Below the pieces are notes generated by a model. That model worked only from the letters and a program-made list of their open reading frames with translations, made no database searches and was not told the DNA's origin. Shown piece after piece: positions 55,001-60,328 of a stretch of 64,000 nt of DNA; position 1 is the stretch's first letter, and every line of letters starts with the position of its first letter. The DNA comes from Sphingorhabdus sp. EL138 (lineage in GTDB: Bacteria > Pseudomonadota > Alphaproteobacteria > Sphingomonadales > Sphingomonadaceae). The stretch lies in NCBI RefSeq assembly GCF_900258045.1, contig NZ_OGVD01000004.1:1302001-1366000 (forward strand), given 5' to 3'. Made by a program: the position numbers and the translations under genes.

Positions 55001-57321
55001 ACAAAGTCCGACTTGCGCATGCCGTAGTTCCCGGTGGTGATATTATTCGGATTATCAAGCCGACTACCTGTAGCCTCAAGCACCAAATTAAGAGTTTGGG
55101 CAACACTACCTGCCATTGCCTCCGCAGTTTCTCTCGATCCCCCTTTGCGAGAATAGGAGTTGGCAACCACAAATCGGCCTTCAGCTTCATTCCAAGTGGC
55201 GTCCGCCCCTGACCGCGGAGTTCCTCCAAAAATGGAACCGATTAGGCCACCAAGAAGATTACCAATCGCAATCCATGCTGCAGCTATAGCGATAGTGACA
55301 GGATTCGGTCCGAAAGCGACGAGAAAAAGAGCAGCATCAATCGCAAACAATGCAGAGCCCACTGCGGAACCAATCTGCCCTCCAACCGTTTCGAAACTAT
55401 TGATCTCATTGGCAAGTTTGTTGCCCAGAAAAGATGCAACAGCCGTCGGCACGCCTGCAGCAACATTGCTAAAAGCAGTCACACCTTGAGCCGCTTGTCC
55501 ACCGGCTGCAATCGTCGCGAGATTATTAAGTATCGTTCCGATTACTGCCCCAGTGCCCGTATTCAACAGTTCTGCCGCAAAACCATTGGCGCCCAACACG
55601 TCGATAAGTTCAGCTGTAAGATATGATGAAACGGCTCCGATACCAGCAGATTTCAGGTTGGAGAGAAGTTCTGTGTCAAAGGACTGGAAAGCATCATTAA
55701 TGCCATTGGTAACCGATCCACCACCAATCACTTCATCCAGCGCATCTCCTAGATTGTTACCAAATGTTTGGAGCAGCGCAGACGTACCGACTCCCAGGAC
55801 AACATTGTTGCCTGCAATACGATAACCTAGCTGTTGACCAAGGATGCCTCCAACGTCTGAGAAATCAAATGGAAGTGGGTTCCCCCTGATCTTAATTTCG
55901 GTATTGCCGTTCTCGGTAAAGACGTCATAGTTGCCATCATCTTCAAACGTATGCGTTAGATCTCCAGTAACAACGATGTGGCGAGTTCGACCATTTATAG
56001 TAGCTGTGCGTTGCACAGTTTCAGGATCGGCAGATAGAGTGGATGGATCAAATTTCCCAGAAGTCGCGGCCTCGGTTTTACTTTCCACATGGCGTTTGAT
56101 TAAGTCGGCTCTGGCGCCTTGGATTACAATCCCATTTTCCGTTACAATACCGTCTTGGACCTTGACTATACTTGCAGGAACAGTTCCATCCGCAGAACCC
56201 TGTATAGATAAAACAGCAGTCTTGTCGCCGTTTGCGGCTATTTCAATGGCACCAATAACAGAATTGGAATCGATGCCCTGAAGATGCACAAAGGTACTGC
56301 CAGAATCGACATCAAAGACATGAAGTTCTTTACGTTTTGAATGATATCTCTCGCCATCAAGCCCGACTATAACGTCCTTGTCCTTGATGAGTTTCGGCAA
56401 CCCAAATACTACTATTTCCTGATTATTATAATCGCCAATGGCATTAGCCAAGTCGATGCCATTTTCTTCGGCCCATGCGCTGGTCGCCGCATCTGGTCCG
56501 ATCAAAATAACGCTACCGTCGGCAGTAATCTGAAAATCTATATCTTGTCGGTTTCTGAACAGCTCCACATCAACCGAAACCCCCAACCCCAGTTCGGGAA
56601 AAGGTATATTGGCTAGATCAAGAAAAGCCTGCCCAGATGTGATTGATATTGTTTGGACAGTGGCATCCACATTTTGCAAACGACCATCGACAATTGCAGC
56701 GAATGTGCGCATTTCTTGTTTTATCTCGAAACCAACAGTTCCTTGAATCTGCTCCAGCTCAAGAACAAATTCACCTGAAAATGTCTGCACAGTGTCGATT
56801 GGTGAGTAGGTTCTCGTCAAATCTACAGATTCAGTAACGAGAAAACTAATATTTGGATTCAGGTCAAGAACTGGATCGATACCAACAGCGGTAAGATTTC
56901 TTTTCCACAGACGGAAGGCAAAATCCACCACCCCCGGCAAACCGATTTCAAAACCGAAGTGGGATAAAGTCTCGTCGCCATTAAACGCCAATCCCCCCCC
57001 AACACTGAGATTTGGCAAATATCTTGCCAAGCGCCTGGAGATATTCGAATTCTCAAGACCTGCCAAACCTGCCGCAAATTTAGCCTTTTTTGACAAAGAA
57101 ACATCTGCGTCAATGGCAAATCCAGGATGCCTAATCCCATCCGGAGTTTCATAGCCAATTGGTTGTGGCAAGACTGGAAAATTATCTACGAAATTTCTAA
57201 GATCTTCCGAAACTGATCCAAGGGCATCGACTATAGAATGAATTTTAATATCTGCTCGGCCGTTCTGATCATAAACATGAACTTCTGACGTCACTTGCCG
57301 TTTTTTTTGATCATCATTCAT
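40060..57321 (-). CDS. Giant RTX protein with hydrophobic domain, cadherin-like and EF-hand-like modules
   Basis: One uninterrupted frame of 5753 residues, by far the largest gene in the window. Order: residues 1-480 unknown, rich in beta strands; 490-700 long hydrophobic part with Gly-rich helices (LAIDAALFLVAFG-like, IAIAAAWIAIGNLLGGLIGS), as in pore-forming RTX toxins; 700-1010 lysine-bearing linker; about 1015-3950 hundreds of GGxGxDxxx RTX nonapeptides in blocks with beta modules (DGGAGTDKVDYSASLAAITV type) and hemolysin-type related segments (VVMEDWFSSFNKVETLRFAD); two dystroglycan-type Ig domains near 2815-2920 and 3325-3427; eight cadherin-like modules near 4300-5155; Asp-rich EF-hand-like segments near 5260-5500; an acidic tail as likely secretion signal. 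No N-terminal signal peptide is seen. It should be secreted by the adjacent type I system, folded by calcium outside, and acylated by the HlyC-type enzyme. Toxin or adhesin remains open. Confidence 0.9.
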   Translation of the reverse strand: MNDDQKKRQVTSEVHVYDQNGRADIKIHSIVDALGSVSEDLRNFVDNFPVLPQPIGYETPDGIRHPGFAIDADVSLSKKAKFAAGLAGLENSNISRRLARYLPNLSVGGGLAFNGDETLSHFGFEIGLPGVVDFAFRLWKRNLTAVGIDPVLDLNPNISFLVTESVDLTRTYSPIDTVQTFSGEFVLELEQIQGTVGFEIKQEMRTFAAIVDGRLQNVDATVQTISITSGQAFLDLANIPFPELGLGVSVDVELFRNRQDIDFQITADGSVILIGPDAATSAWAEENGIDLANAIGDYNNQEIVVFGLPKLIKDKDVIVGLDGERYHSKRKELHVFDVDSGSTFVHLQGIDSNSVIGAIEIAANGDKTAVLSIQGSADGTVPASIVKVQDGIVTENGIVIQGARADLIKRHVESKTEAATSGKFDPSTLSADPETVQRTATINGRTRHIVVTGDLTHTFEDDGNYDVFTENGNTEIKIRGNPLPFDFSDVGGILGQQLGYRIAGNNVVLGVGTSALLQTFGNNLGDALDEVIGGGSVTNGINDAFQSFDTELLSNLKSAGIGAVSSYLTAELIDVLGANGFAAELLNTGTGAVIGTILNNLATIAAGGQAAQGVTAFSNVAAGVPTAVASFLGNKLANEINSFETVGGQIGSAVGSALFAIDAALFLVAFGPNPVTIAIAAAWIAIGNLLGGLIGSIFGGTPRSGADATWNEAEGRFVVANSYSRKGGSRETAEAMAGSVAQTLNLVLEATGSRLDNPNNITTGNYGMRKSDFVYRPTSTRDKSAITYRVSSKREGAFEKITGYGVYQGLTDPDFKLVGGSIYVKRAVFNSFEVAGVNATNFEQSVLIGNIAAAQAYESYLANDTVINAIVSAESDSVFAIETAINLARAVELGLTKRHRADWFGGFGALLGEADTNIANVEFGFDYDPFSDQVSRLIGIGDFVMGDTIDIAGQTTIEATSGDDTITLSHVTHNTDGFAVAGGAGYITNTTGLTINGELSTGGDVNTGASGDLSIDVAATIDAGDGNDTVHAGDLGNNVFGGAGDDVIYGGKLDDWLLGGDGNDTLNAGGAASYTLGGNGNYLNGGAGDDLLIGREGSDWLEGGDGTDVLEGGDGGDILAGGAGAGDILRGGRGDDQYLFRLGDVGAVGVGDTTYVTADRIIDESGLTVETVVAQAFNGLSASEINGNIADALSGDLFRFGGGLNNWRGGGAQVTSNGRAAGGEDVLVLGQGIGVDDIKLIKSDDGKDLILELAPDGVFNGDRVVMEDWFSSFNKVETLRFADGNEIRLADFDTFILGSDGSETIVGTAGNDFVHAGSGDDLVYLLSGNDFGNGGLGNDSVSGDSGDDIVVGGNGDDLLFGGFGQDTVSGGTGNDRLTGDEGNDILSGGAGNDEIIGGTGNDVFRFQRGDGHDTLIDALTDEWDVAWVSGQGGQNGYVVGTDGSITHPTHGTIFDGENWSATTRYDIETGTLYVHQPADADAIVTSAGSDILEFGLGIDINDIQFAAANGGKDLVIGIESSGATVNSFSSLDDTITLKEWGPSGNAGATGSIETFVFFNTGAVDVASMSLSAGTDGDDGNLIGSPALANWITGGAGDDVITGGGLNDIINGNSGQDRLIGLVGSDVLLGGAGNDVLIGGAGGTRDGAPAGDILIGGLGLDTASYETAATGVTVSLTQNIAATGDAAGDVFDSIENLTGSDFADSLEGDAGENDLTGGKGDDILKGASGDDLYVFGRGDGEDTIDDHLVASENIIVDDNGNLQPPYVSNFDLIDNELGLYRFDHIVTNSDTGEIVYRKESVGYNYRNVQTPTTFAADGWVDGITVTGNKVAEVATFADAGSDTILFEDYTGNAGVTGDAAIGLADLGFHFSGDDLVITLIGSTTDKVRIKNFRSGAAINANQAVETIQFSDGSSFDLSGLKFDASGNLLTSSTDTSENPIDEFLVGTSGFGGVITLPGSGGPISFPGGLSLSSTIGGGLVLGSGIDTLTGGFGNDTLSGLDGNDTLHGGDGDDLLSGGLGADNIDGGAGVDTVTYVSSDAAIDINLGTTAASAIIANSESSGDQLTGIENALGSHYADTITGNADDNILKGNRGDDTLTGLTGADVLVGDDGDDTLDGGVGEDNLDGGDGNDLIKGGADKDVLAGGEGNDILLGDDGVGADDQLIGGAGVDRLDGGAGNDVLLGGDGDDSSSILISAGAGSQTTLAAGLYGGDGDDILDGGAGDDTLDGGLGADQYLFGRNSGNDTVITGGGNDELVFNDITSDQLWFSEVPNGTSGNFNLVITAIGQGTSVTVENWRTYSNNQSNQARRVIASDKVLAGSDVAALVSAMNAHSTSVPGEWPTSPGETFLNVYEAAWQDFSEYEDRATILGTANGDTINVDPTLVGGVRYEALAGDDIVNAGITDDILVGGAGADTLNGGAGDDQFLFATDTGYDNIDGGEGYDSLVATQNGARIYIQSLANVEAISAGSFTDVELHISTGSTLDLSNVAIDGALTIVGNNGDEIVTGTAGDDVIRGLDGADTLNGGQGDDILRGGTGSNIVDGGEGVDTYDARDITTPGFIIAPGALVDNPNGIHITGPDATIANLFLPNPSNDTSSFVNIENIVGGTNDDFIFGSDEANILDGYNGNDMIDGGAGDDILIGGAGSLGDALSGGAGNDTASYVTMTDAFGAATADASTGIIIDGVRANLAANSSTDSTSPPTTRASQGDAHGDWYHEIENLTGSKFNDLLTGDANNNELTGGGGDDALYGGAGFDTAVFSGKRSDYSINTGAITTVTDLRTGSTSLITDGTDKLQNIESIRFTDMTISLGIDPNNQPILGEPQMVDQVWEDGVLANYTIPETAFIDLDLGDALVFTASLSDDSAIPAWLNFNVTTQTFTGTPPLSAVGSVLEVKVTATDQGYSISDNFLITISEALGSDIVGTTGDDIQAGTFRRETMIGLAGNDIFAGSAGADIIDGGAGTDKVDYSASLAAITVDLGIGTGSGGDAEGDQFVAIESALGSAFGDNIIGTDGGDTLDGGSGGADRIDGGAGDDLIKGGDGEDTLLGGAGNDTIYARARNDGSLEDVIDGGNGVDELRLTDSIFGAIVDLSNDGISPISIEHVVGSNFNDIITGNGYSNILNGGLGDDNVAGGRGNDQVNGDAGNDILSGDSGDDILRGGAGNDRLIGGSGADQLYGDSGIDTVDYRASLAGVSVNLTTNATSGGDAQGDVIANLSIENIDGSDFDDSLTGSIVNNVLNGFAGDDRLQGGEGDDTLDGGEGVDTAVYSGNRSDYLIDSVNKTITDINLANGNDGVDTYVDLEFVEFSGGETVELANAGNLAPVTGTPGLADQLWIDNADFVYTIPTSAFTDTDGNQTDPYDGLSFVATLADGSALPSWLTFDPTGKTFGYSSESAAIGSNLNVRVTASDGISSIFADFNISIIEGPGETIVGTVAGETIEGTFRAEAINALDGDDVVMGSLGADMIDGGAGTDTADYLNSAAGVTIGLDGGVGSGGQAEGDTLVSIERLHGSQLADSLNGSAADDILDGRDGDDILDGGDGNDTILGDGGNDTLYGGAGDDNLIGGAGADAFFGGSGSDYANYYYSGLTAEQVVVSQGVTADLGNASANTGFAAGDTYDGIEKLFGTAFDDNLFGDANGNTIRGAEGSDLLFGRAGGDYLDGGDGADTLDGGIGADIILGGLGNDLIHALVVGEDTIDGGEGIDTVSFAATSAALSIDIDNPAHKLTSIENIVGGTGNDNVLGNAAANQIDGGAGNDTIEGGAGADILNGGSGVDTLTYAGSVTGTTFMSGLIGASSVNGVVIAAEVDRVLDGVDVNIQTNSANGADATGDIISGFEMLVGSSHSDRLHGTDGNSEVHGGAGNDVVYGGAGDDTLHGGSGDDFIFGEAGADMIYGGDGDDRLFGEGDSDSLHGGAGNDILDAGDAGDMLDGGTGDDILIGGAGDDQYFLTKTSGSDIIYNYDSSAALALDLQDVVQYSADITKSDIWFTKEAGTKDLRVKVLGEPSQVIIKDWFVNTTAGDFTNAGAQFVLRMFIAGESTATTVDSLSQLLTTMAAIPEPTSLTELTPAQQDAINDAWILNTPPTIVADANNPTELDEDGTAVLYFDVEDSGQTPLASIQVLPGQSGAVEIVSIDLVPGAGNEGRRKVTVRGLPDASGAGSIMLTASDSIFDSTPLAVPLTVNAVADGVTIGALGDVGGNADTVINLPPISAGLIDDDGSEVIDYLNVAGIPAGAILSDGTNSFTATGGSTSVDVKDWDLAALRITPPLGSAADFSLNISTRSRETSNGAVSTDSTQTIAVSVNGAPTAIGVAPSPFDENAVGVGSGGTLVATLSATDPDGTAGLTYAIDGGPQASKFRVEGNLLYLADGQSLDYEAGDALVNIRVTDSDGLSFARSNIAIRPVDLNEAPTTPSSTSSTIVFDENQIGDTGVRFSSTDPDGDPVSYVFSATGTATNGKYSIQNGNQLWVSSALDYENDANGSFGIVATANGQTSAAITQNVTIRNINEAPVLTGGATASVAEGSAGGTVLKTLTSTDPDQNGIAFGETGHVYSIASGDTSRFEIVGNQLRVKAGVVFDYEAATSYNLTLRVRDNNGNSGTLSDDQAFTVNITNVNESPYSLVDVNASYGSGASGVVGQISDGATAGVLAGITARATDPDGDTLSYAIVGGNTGDWFTINSSTGVVSVKSGRTVQYESTTNGQVTLNIRASDGSLTVQNNNLTINVLDVNETPTFTSAASASISETAAGGSFVHTITTGDPDKDAALFGEAGHVLSIAGGSSLFEIVGNQLRTKSGTVLDYDNPVNRTHNLTLQVRDNNGASGYKFANQAFTVNVTNVNEKPSTPNAFSANVYENNSGVLLTFGGSVDPEGQGITYSFASGGNPGGLFSINGSGQLVLNSALDYEARPAAFSAGYADVKVVATTASGPVSSVRTGRITLLNVNEAPGTPSQPGNASIAENATGYAGVTFTGATDPDGDPVSYVFANSSTVSGKFEIKNGNQLHVRSAFNYEATPTAAVPTVYAYANGQRSASGRSLTLNVGNVDDNLPTAGGISFATGITGTIAEKSHIVGHLIATVSASDEDGDAISFSIVGGNPTGALNLNSTDGQLTIGAGFNYEALGGVSNIGVDPAIPFSITIRAAQVNDSSRFVDQVLNLTIEDISIVNTVINSVGSPPVGVSVLSGNLLMERYYHEYNEPQFEETIDDWTLRRDNDLSGTISAGDVTLVSESRDYETGAPYLAPGYSWEGDWWYSRLLQQLPPIVFDLDGTGIRAADITVSFDIDGDGTKDQTGWIGGGQGFLALDRDGDGLITHGAEISFIQDLPGARTDLEGLSAFDSNGDNVFDAQDARFGEFLVWQDANENGISEAGELLSLPDAGIVSIALVGTSQQQSDEGNIGILGTSTFTRTDGTTAAVGDVALRWERISEPAVTQFPSNTVFALDADGNGIIDPTTETLTFAQAMNGFDSDGDGQFTAADERYYDLRIWSDANDNGRAEVTELFGLDRLLPTETTGGVPSADPANQPEPSVPVTDEPSPAEPQGNGEGGNSVTTLTDPNRSPAQKMEPAETSGMPTRRDLLNGMSHNHIGRGVLGAASEGYMLRQAYVENDGAIPMDKTSLSASSPASTSIPSEAENGNTEAADLNALRAGLYKRELLGLADTSLDIPADQDIFDYFDESVPATADMVERVRVANTDLSGIGAAEAARDYSSDPATSDGDALKIALMTQDMTTFGVTSAAETMKERDRNPVPLDYFAA
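41860..44410 (-). repeat. Eight tandem cadherin-like modules in the giant protein
   Basis: Residues about 4303-5154 repeat a unit of roughly 100 residues that starts APxx, has a FDEN, VAEG or IAEN motif, then ATDPDGD or STDPDGDPVSYVF, then a LDYE motif (for example SALDYEN, AFNYEAT), and ends NVNEAP. Eight units are readable. DxNDN-like calcium ligands appear as DPDGD and NVNE, as in bacterial cadherin-like adhesins. Modules 2 and 7, and 3 and 5, resemble each other more than the others, suggesting internal duplication. Confidence 0.85.
45470..54275 (-). repeat. RTX calcium-binding repeat region of the giant protein
   Basis: Protein residues about 1015-3950 consist mostly of GGxGxDxxx nonapeptides (for example GGAGNDVLIGG and GGDGNDTLHGG) in about a dozen or more clusters. 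They alternate with roughly sixty-residue units of the type GIDTVDYRASLAGVSVNLT...IENIDGSDFDDSLTG, of which at least eight copies can be read. Each cluster forms a calcium-binding parallel beta roll. At DNA level this gives many short, near-identical GGCGGT/CACCGCC stretches. Boundaries are approximate. Confidence 0.9.
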
Positions 57322-57322
57322 A

Positions 57323-58201
57323 TCAATTCCTTACAATTCTATAACCATGTGGCTGAGCAGCGTCCGGCAAGCCGGGATAAGTCCACTTTATTGCGTTCAT
57401 ATGATCCTCATCCTGACCAACCCAACCTTCGCCGACGCGCAAAGCGACACTTCCCACATTTCCGCCACGATAGGCGACGAGTGCACATGCTTTTTTTCCA
57501 AATTGTTCTATGCAGTTGCTCGCACCTTCTTTTCTTTCGTCGACATATTCGGCTACATTTCCGATCACATCATAAAGACCCCATGCGTTTGGTTTGAATG
57601 ACTCCACAGGAAGTACGCCAAGATTTTTGCCGAATTGAAATCTAGGGTCCGTGCGACGATTTTGAGGATACTTCTTACGGTCGTAGTGATTGTATATGGC
57701 CGCATTCCCTGACCCTAGTTTTTCTCCCCAAGGGTAACGAGTGGTTGACCCTGCTTTAGCCAGATATCCCCACTCAGGTGATGTTGGTAGCCGATATTTT
57801 TTGCCGGTAACCCCATTTATCCAGCTCAGGTAGCACTCGAAATCACTGGGCAGGAGGTAGTTCACCGGATAGTTATCCGACAGACTGTCCAAATTACTTC
57901 TAGTATAGGTCACGTCGGGTGGTACCTTAGGCAGACCGCATCCAGCCTCCTTCACAGCGAATAAATACTCTCTCCAAGTCAACTCATGACGCGCGACATA
58001 AAAAGATGCCGTATCACTTTGTAATGGGGGAACCTTTACCATCGGCGGACAATTCTCACAGTCTTTGAACACGTCGAATAGCTTGACCTTTTCAGCCAAT
58101 GGTTTTTTGACTTGCTTTGCTATGAGAGAATCAGATTGAGGAGGCGTATCAGCACAGCCCAAAATAAAAACAGCTGCTAGAATTCCAAACAGATGCTTCA
58201 T
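57323..58201 (-). CDS. SUMF1/FGE-fold lipoprotein lacking the catalytic cysteines
   Basis: A 292-residue protein with a lipoprotein signal (MKHLFGILAAVFILGC), so Cys16 should be lipidated. The formylglycine-generating-enzyme fold is visible from ASFYVARHELTWREYLFAV through YRLPTSPEWGYLAKAG, TRYPWGEKLGSGNAA and FKPNAWGLYDVIGNVAEYVDE to the terminal HGYRIVRN. In active FGE two cysteines near the RGGS motif do the chemistry; here that region reads YRGGNVGSVALRVGEGW without cysteine, so it is probably a binding or scaffolding version. It lies between the Sel1-like lipoprotein (four-base overlap, ATGA) and the giant RTX gene (one-base gap), a fixed place in this secretion operon. Confidence 0.82.
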   Translation of the reverse strand: MKHLFGILAAVFILGCADTPPQSDSLIAKQVKKPLAEKVKLFDVFKDCENCPPMVKVPPLQSDTASFYVARHELTWREYLFAVKEAGCGLPKVPPDVTYTRSNLDSLSDNYPVNYLLPSDFECYLSWINGVTGKKYRLPTSPEWGYLAKAGSTTRYPWGEKLGSGNAAIYNHYDRKKYPQNRRTDPRFQFGKNLGVLPVESFKPNAWGLYDVIGNVAEYVDERKEGASNCIEQFGKKACALVAYRGGNVGSVALRVGEGWVGQDEDHMNAIKWTYPGLPDAAQPHGYRIVRN

Positions 58202-58665
58202 TCCGTTCCTTCCAACCGCCATTTTGCTGCCACCAACCCAGCCTGCTTAGCCCCCGTATCTACAGGAATAACTCGCCCCTTAGTGCCATTCCCAACCGGT
58301 GGTGAGTAAACCCAAATCCGGCCACCACTGTCGCTTGCCGCCAACCGATATAGCTTCTTCGCGTTATCCAAATCACGCTCAACACCCCGCCCTTCTTCAA
58401 ACCGGATACCCAGCTCAAGCTGCGCATGCTTGTCGCCCCCTTGCGCCATGCGCGCAAGATCGGGCAGCGGAAGGGCGGTTAGATCGGTGGCAGTGGGGAG
58501 TGATGGACTATGGGATGCCGCAGCAGCGCTCGGCGGGGTGGTCAGGTCAATGCCCATATAGCTGGAGGGAGCAGCGCAACCGGCTAGAGCGATCACTGCT
58601 CCTAACAAGGGGGTCACGCTCAATAGACGCGTCCAGTTTTTTGCATAGCCCCTAATCAGATGCAC
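58198..58665 (-). CDS. Sel1-repeat-like small lipoprotein
   Basis: A 155-residue protein. A frame opens at a GTG at 58710, but a GTG at 58663-58665 (MHLIRGYAKNW) has an AGGGG site nine bases upstream and puts a lipoprotein signal (LLSVTPLLGAVIALAGC) near the N terminus, so it was chosen. The middle has one clear Sel1-type repeat (GDKHAQLELGIRFEEGRGVERDLDNAKKLYRLAASD), a helical protein-binding module, and a second incomplete one at the end (AGLVAAKWRLEG). It is the first gene of the sel1-sumf1-RTX-acyltransferase unit and overlaps the SUMF1-like gene by four bases. Its role is unknown; it may hold the secretion complex or the giant protein at the envelope. Confidence 0.75.
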   Translation of the reverse strand: MHLIRGYAKNWTRLLSVTPLLGAVIALAGCAAPSSYMGIDLTTPPSAAAASHSPSLPTATDLTALPLPDLARMAQGGDKHAQLELGIRFEEGRGVERDLDNAKKLYRLAASDSGGRIWVYSPPVGNGTKGRVIPVDTGAKQAGLVAAKWRLEGTE

Positions 58666-58757
58666 AAAGCCCCTTTCTCCCTCGAAGCAGGGAGACGAAT
58701 ATATCAGCACCGCCGACTATTGCCGTCGATTCTGCAACCCTATTGAGAAGGCTAAAG

Positions 58758-58819
58758 CGTTTACTGGGATTTACAAGTGCCCGACTCGAAAATCATTTAT
58801 CCATTTTGGATGTTTATTG
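58758..58819 (-). promoter_or_regulatory. Candidate shared operator upstream of the sel1-RTX unit
   Basis: The element at 58794-58819 has the core ATCC-ATTTT-GGAT within CATTTATCCATTTTGGATGT. It closely matches a better palindrome before the ABC exporter gene (62631-62658). Here the left arm lacks two bases. Both sites lie nearly the same distance before a start codon (about 129 and 126 bases). A second shared segment, CGTTTA (58758-58763) and GATTTAC (58768-58774), is found at a similar place in both. No -35/-10 pair could be fixed. Confidence 0.55.
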
Positions 58820-58855
58820 AAAAGCCCCAGAATAGTAGTGTTTTCAATAGTTAAA

Positions 58856-60328
58856 CTACCGTTCACGCCCCGCTTCATCCATTGTCTTGGCAATGGGGGA
58901 GAGCAGATACTGGATGATGCGCCGCTCGCCGGTCTTGATCTCTGCCTGCACCTGCAAGCCGGGACCGATGGCTTGTTCCTTGCCATTGATCATCAGATGC
59001 CGCTTGTTGAGCTTGATCCGGGTGGCATAGACCAGCCCTAGATTTTCATCCTGGATCGCATCGCGGCTGATATTATCCACCACGCCTTCAATCAGGCCGT
59101 AGTCGGTAAAGTTAAACGCCTCCAGCTTCACCCGCACCGGCTGGCCTTCATAGATAAATCCAATGTCCTTGTTGAGAATCTGTGCGCTGACCTGCACTTC
59201 GGCATCATCGGGAACGATTACCATGATGGGTTCAGCTGGCTGCACCACGCCGCCAATGGTCGTCAGGGTGAGCTGTTGCACGGTGCCGTCTACGGGTGAT
59301 TTGATCTGCTGGAACTCGCGCCGACGGGCTGACTTTTGCAACTCTGCTCCCGCCATCGCCGATTGCCCTTCGGCTTCCGCCATTTCCGCAATTGCGCCGC
59401 GACCGAAAGCTTCACGCAGGCGCCTGATCTGCGCCTCCAGATTGCGGATGGACGCGCGGGCTTCAGCAGCGCGCGCCGTTTGCACCGCGATATTCTGGAT
59501 ATGCTCCACGCGCAGCTGTTCGAATTCGAGCAGCCGCAGCCGCGAAAAATAGCCCTTGTCAGCAAGTTCCTGCCTTGCGGCCAGCTGGCGATCAAGCAAA
59601 GGCAATGTCTGTTCCAGCTTGCTGATTTCGGCCTCCGCCCCAGTAAGCTGCGCCTGCCGTTCGGCGCGTTGTTGTTGGAGACCTGATCTCTCCGCTTCAT
59701 ATTCCGCGATGGCAGAGCGCACAAATTGCGACTGGGTGAGCGCAACATCCACCGGCGTGCCTGCGGGCGGAACGAAGCGGGCATCAAGCCCTTGCAGATG
59801 CGCCATGAGTGCATCATTGCGGGCGCGCACAATTTCTGCCGACATCAGCTGCTGGGAGCTTTGTGCTTCATCGGCATTGCTGATTGTGGAATCGAGTTCG
59901 ACGAGCAATTGACCTTTCTTAACCCGCTGACCGTTCTTGACATGGATGGCGCGGATGGATCCGATTTCAATCGGTTGAATGACCTTGCTGCTCGCGGAGG
60001 GCACCACTTTACCGGCGGCGGTGGCAACTACATCGACTTTGCCAATGAACGACCAGAGCAAGGCTATCGCAAACAGGCTGCACAGGATCAGCATCAACCA
60101 GCGCAGACCGGGGCTGGCTGGCTTCTCCATAATCTCCAGGGCAGCCGGTAAAAACTCATGGTCGCTTTGCGGCTTGGCATTTTCATCCGCCACATTCTGC
60201 TGCTTCCAGCTTTCACGCAGGATCATCCAATGGCGCGTCAAGCCGGGAAAGCGTCGCGCGACGAAGCCTTCTTTTGCGGCTTCGTTTTCTTGGGCATCGT
60301 TTTCAGGGCTAGCTTGGTTTTCGCTCAT
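58856..60328 (-). CDS. Type I secretion membrane fusion protein (HlyD family)
   Basis: A 490-residue periplasmic adaptor that links the ABC exporter to an outer-membrane channel. One membrane helix near residues 80-100 (LRWLMLILCSLFAIALLWSF) follows a cytoplasmic N-terminal part. Then come the lipoyl-type motif GSIRAIHVKNGQRVKKGQLLVELDS, a long coiled coil from about residue 150 to 330 rich in Glu, Arg and Gln, and the returning lipoyl half with KSPVDGTVQQLTLTTIGGVV and the beta barrel. The start overlaps the exporter stop by four bases (ATGA). Confidence 0.95.
   Translation of the reverse strand: MSENQASPENDAQENEAAKEGFVARRFPGLTRHWMILRESWKQQNVADENAKPQSDHEFLPAALEIMEKPASPGLRWLMLILCSLFAIALLWSFIGKVDVVATAAGKVVPSASSKVIQPIEIGSIRAIHVKNGQRVKKGQLLVELDSTISNADEAQSSQQLMSAEIVRARNDALMAHLQGLDARFVPPAGTPVDVALTQSQFVRSAIAEYEAERSGLQQQRAERQAQLTGAEAEISKLEQTLPLLDRQLAARQELADKGYFSRLRLLEFEQLRVEHIQNIAVQTARAAEARASIRNLEAQIRRLREAFGRGAIAEMAEAEGQSAMAGAELQKSARRREFQQIKSPVDGTVQQLTLTTIGGVVQPAEPIMVIVPDDAEVQVSAQILNKDIGFIYEGQPVRVKLEAFNFTDYGLIEGVVDNISRDAIQDENLGLVYATRIKLNKRHLMINGKEQAIGPGLQVQAEIKTGERRIIQYLLSPIAKTMDEAGRER

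Noticed and set aside
40958-57158. Many plus-strand open frames inside the giant RTX gene
   Set aside because: They are side effects of the strongly biased, repeated coding sequence; their translations are low-complexity (Ser, Pro, Ala-rich) and have no convincing ribosome sites or domains.
57323-58201. Active formylglycine-generating enzyme that would activate a sulfatase
   Set aside because: The cysteines required for the reaction are missing and no sulfatase gene is near.
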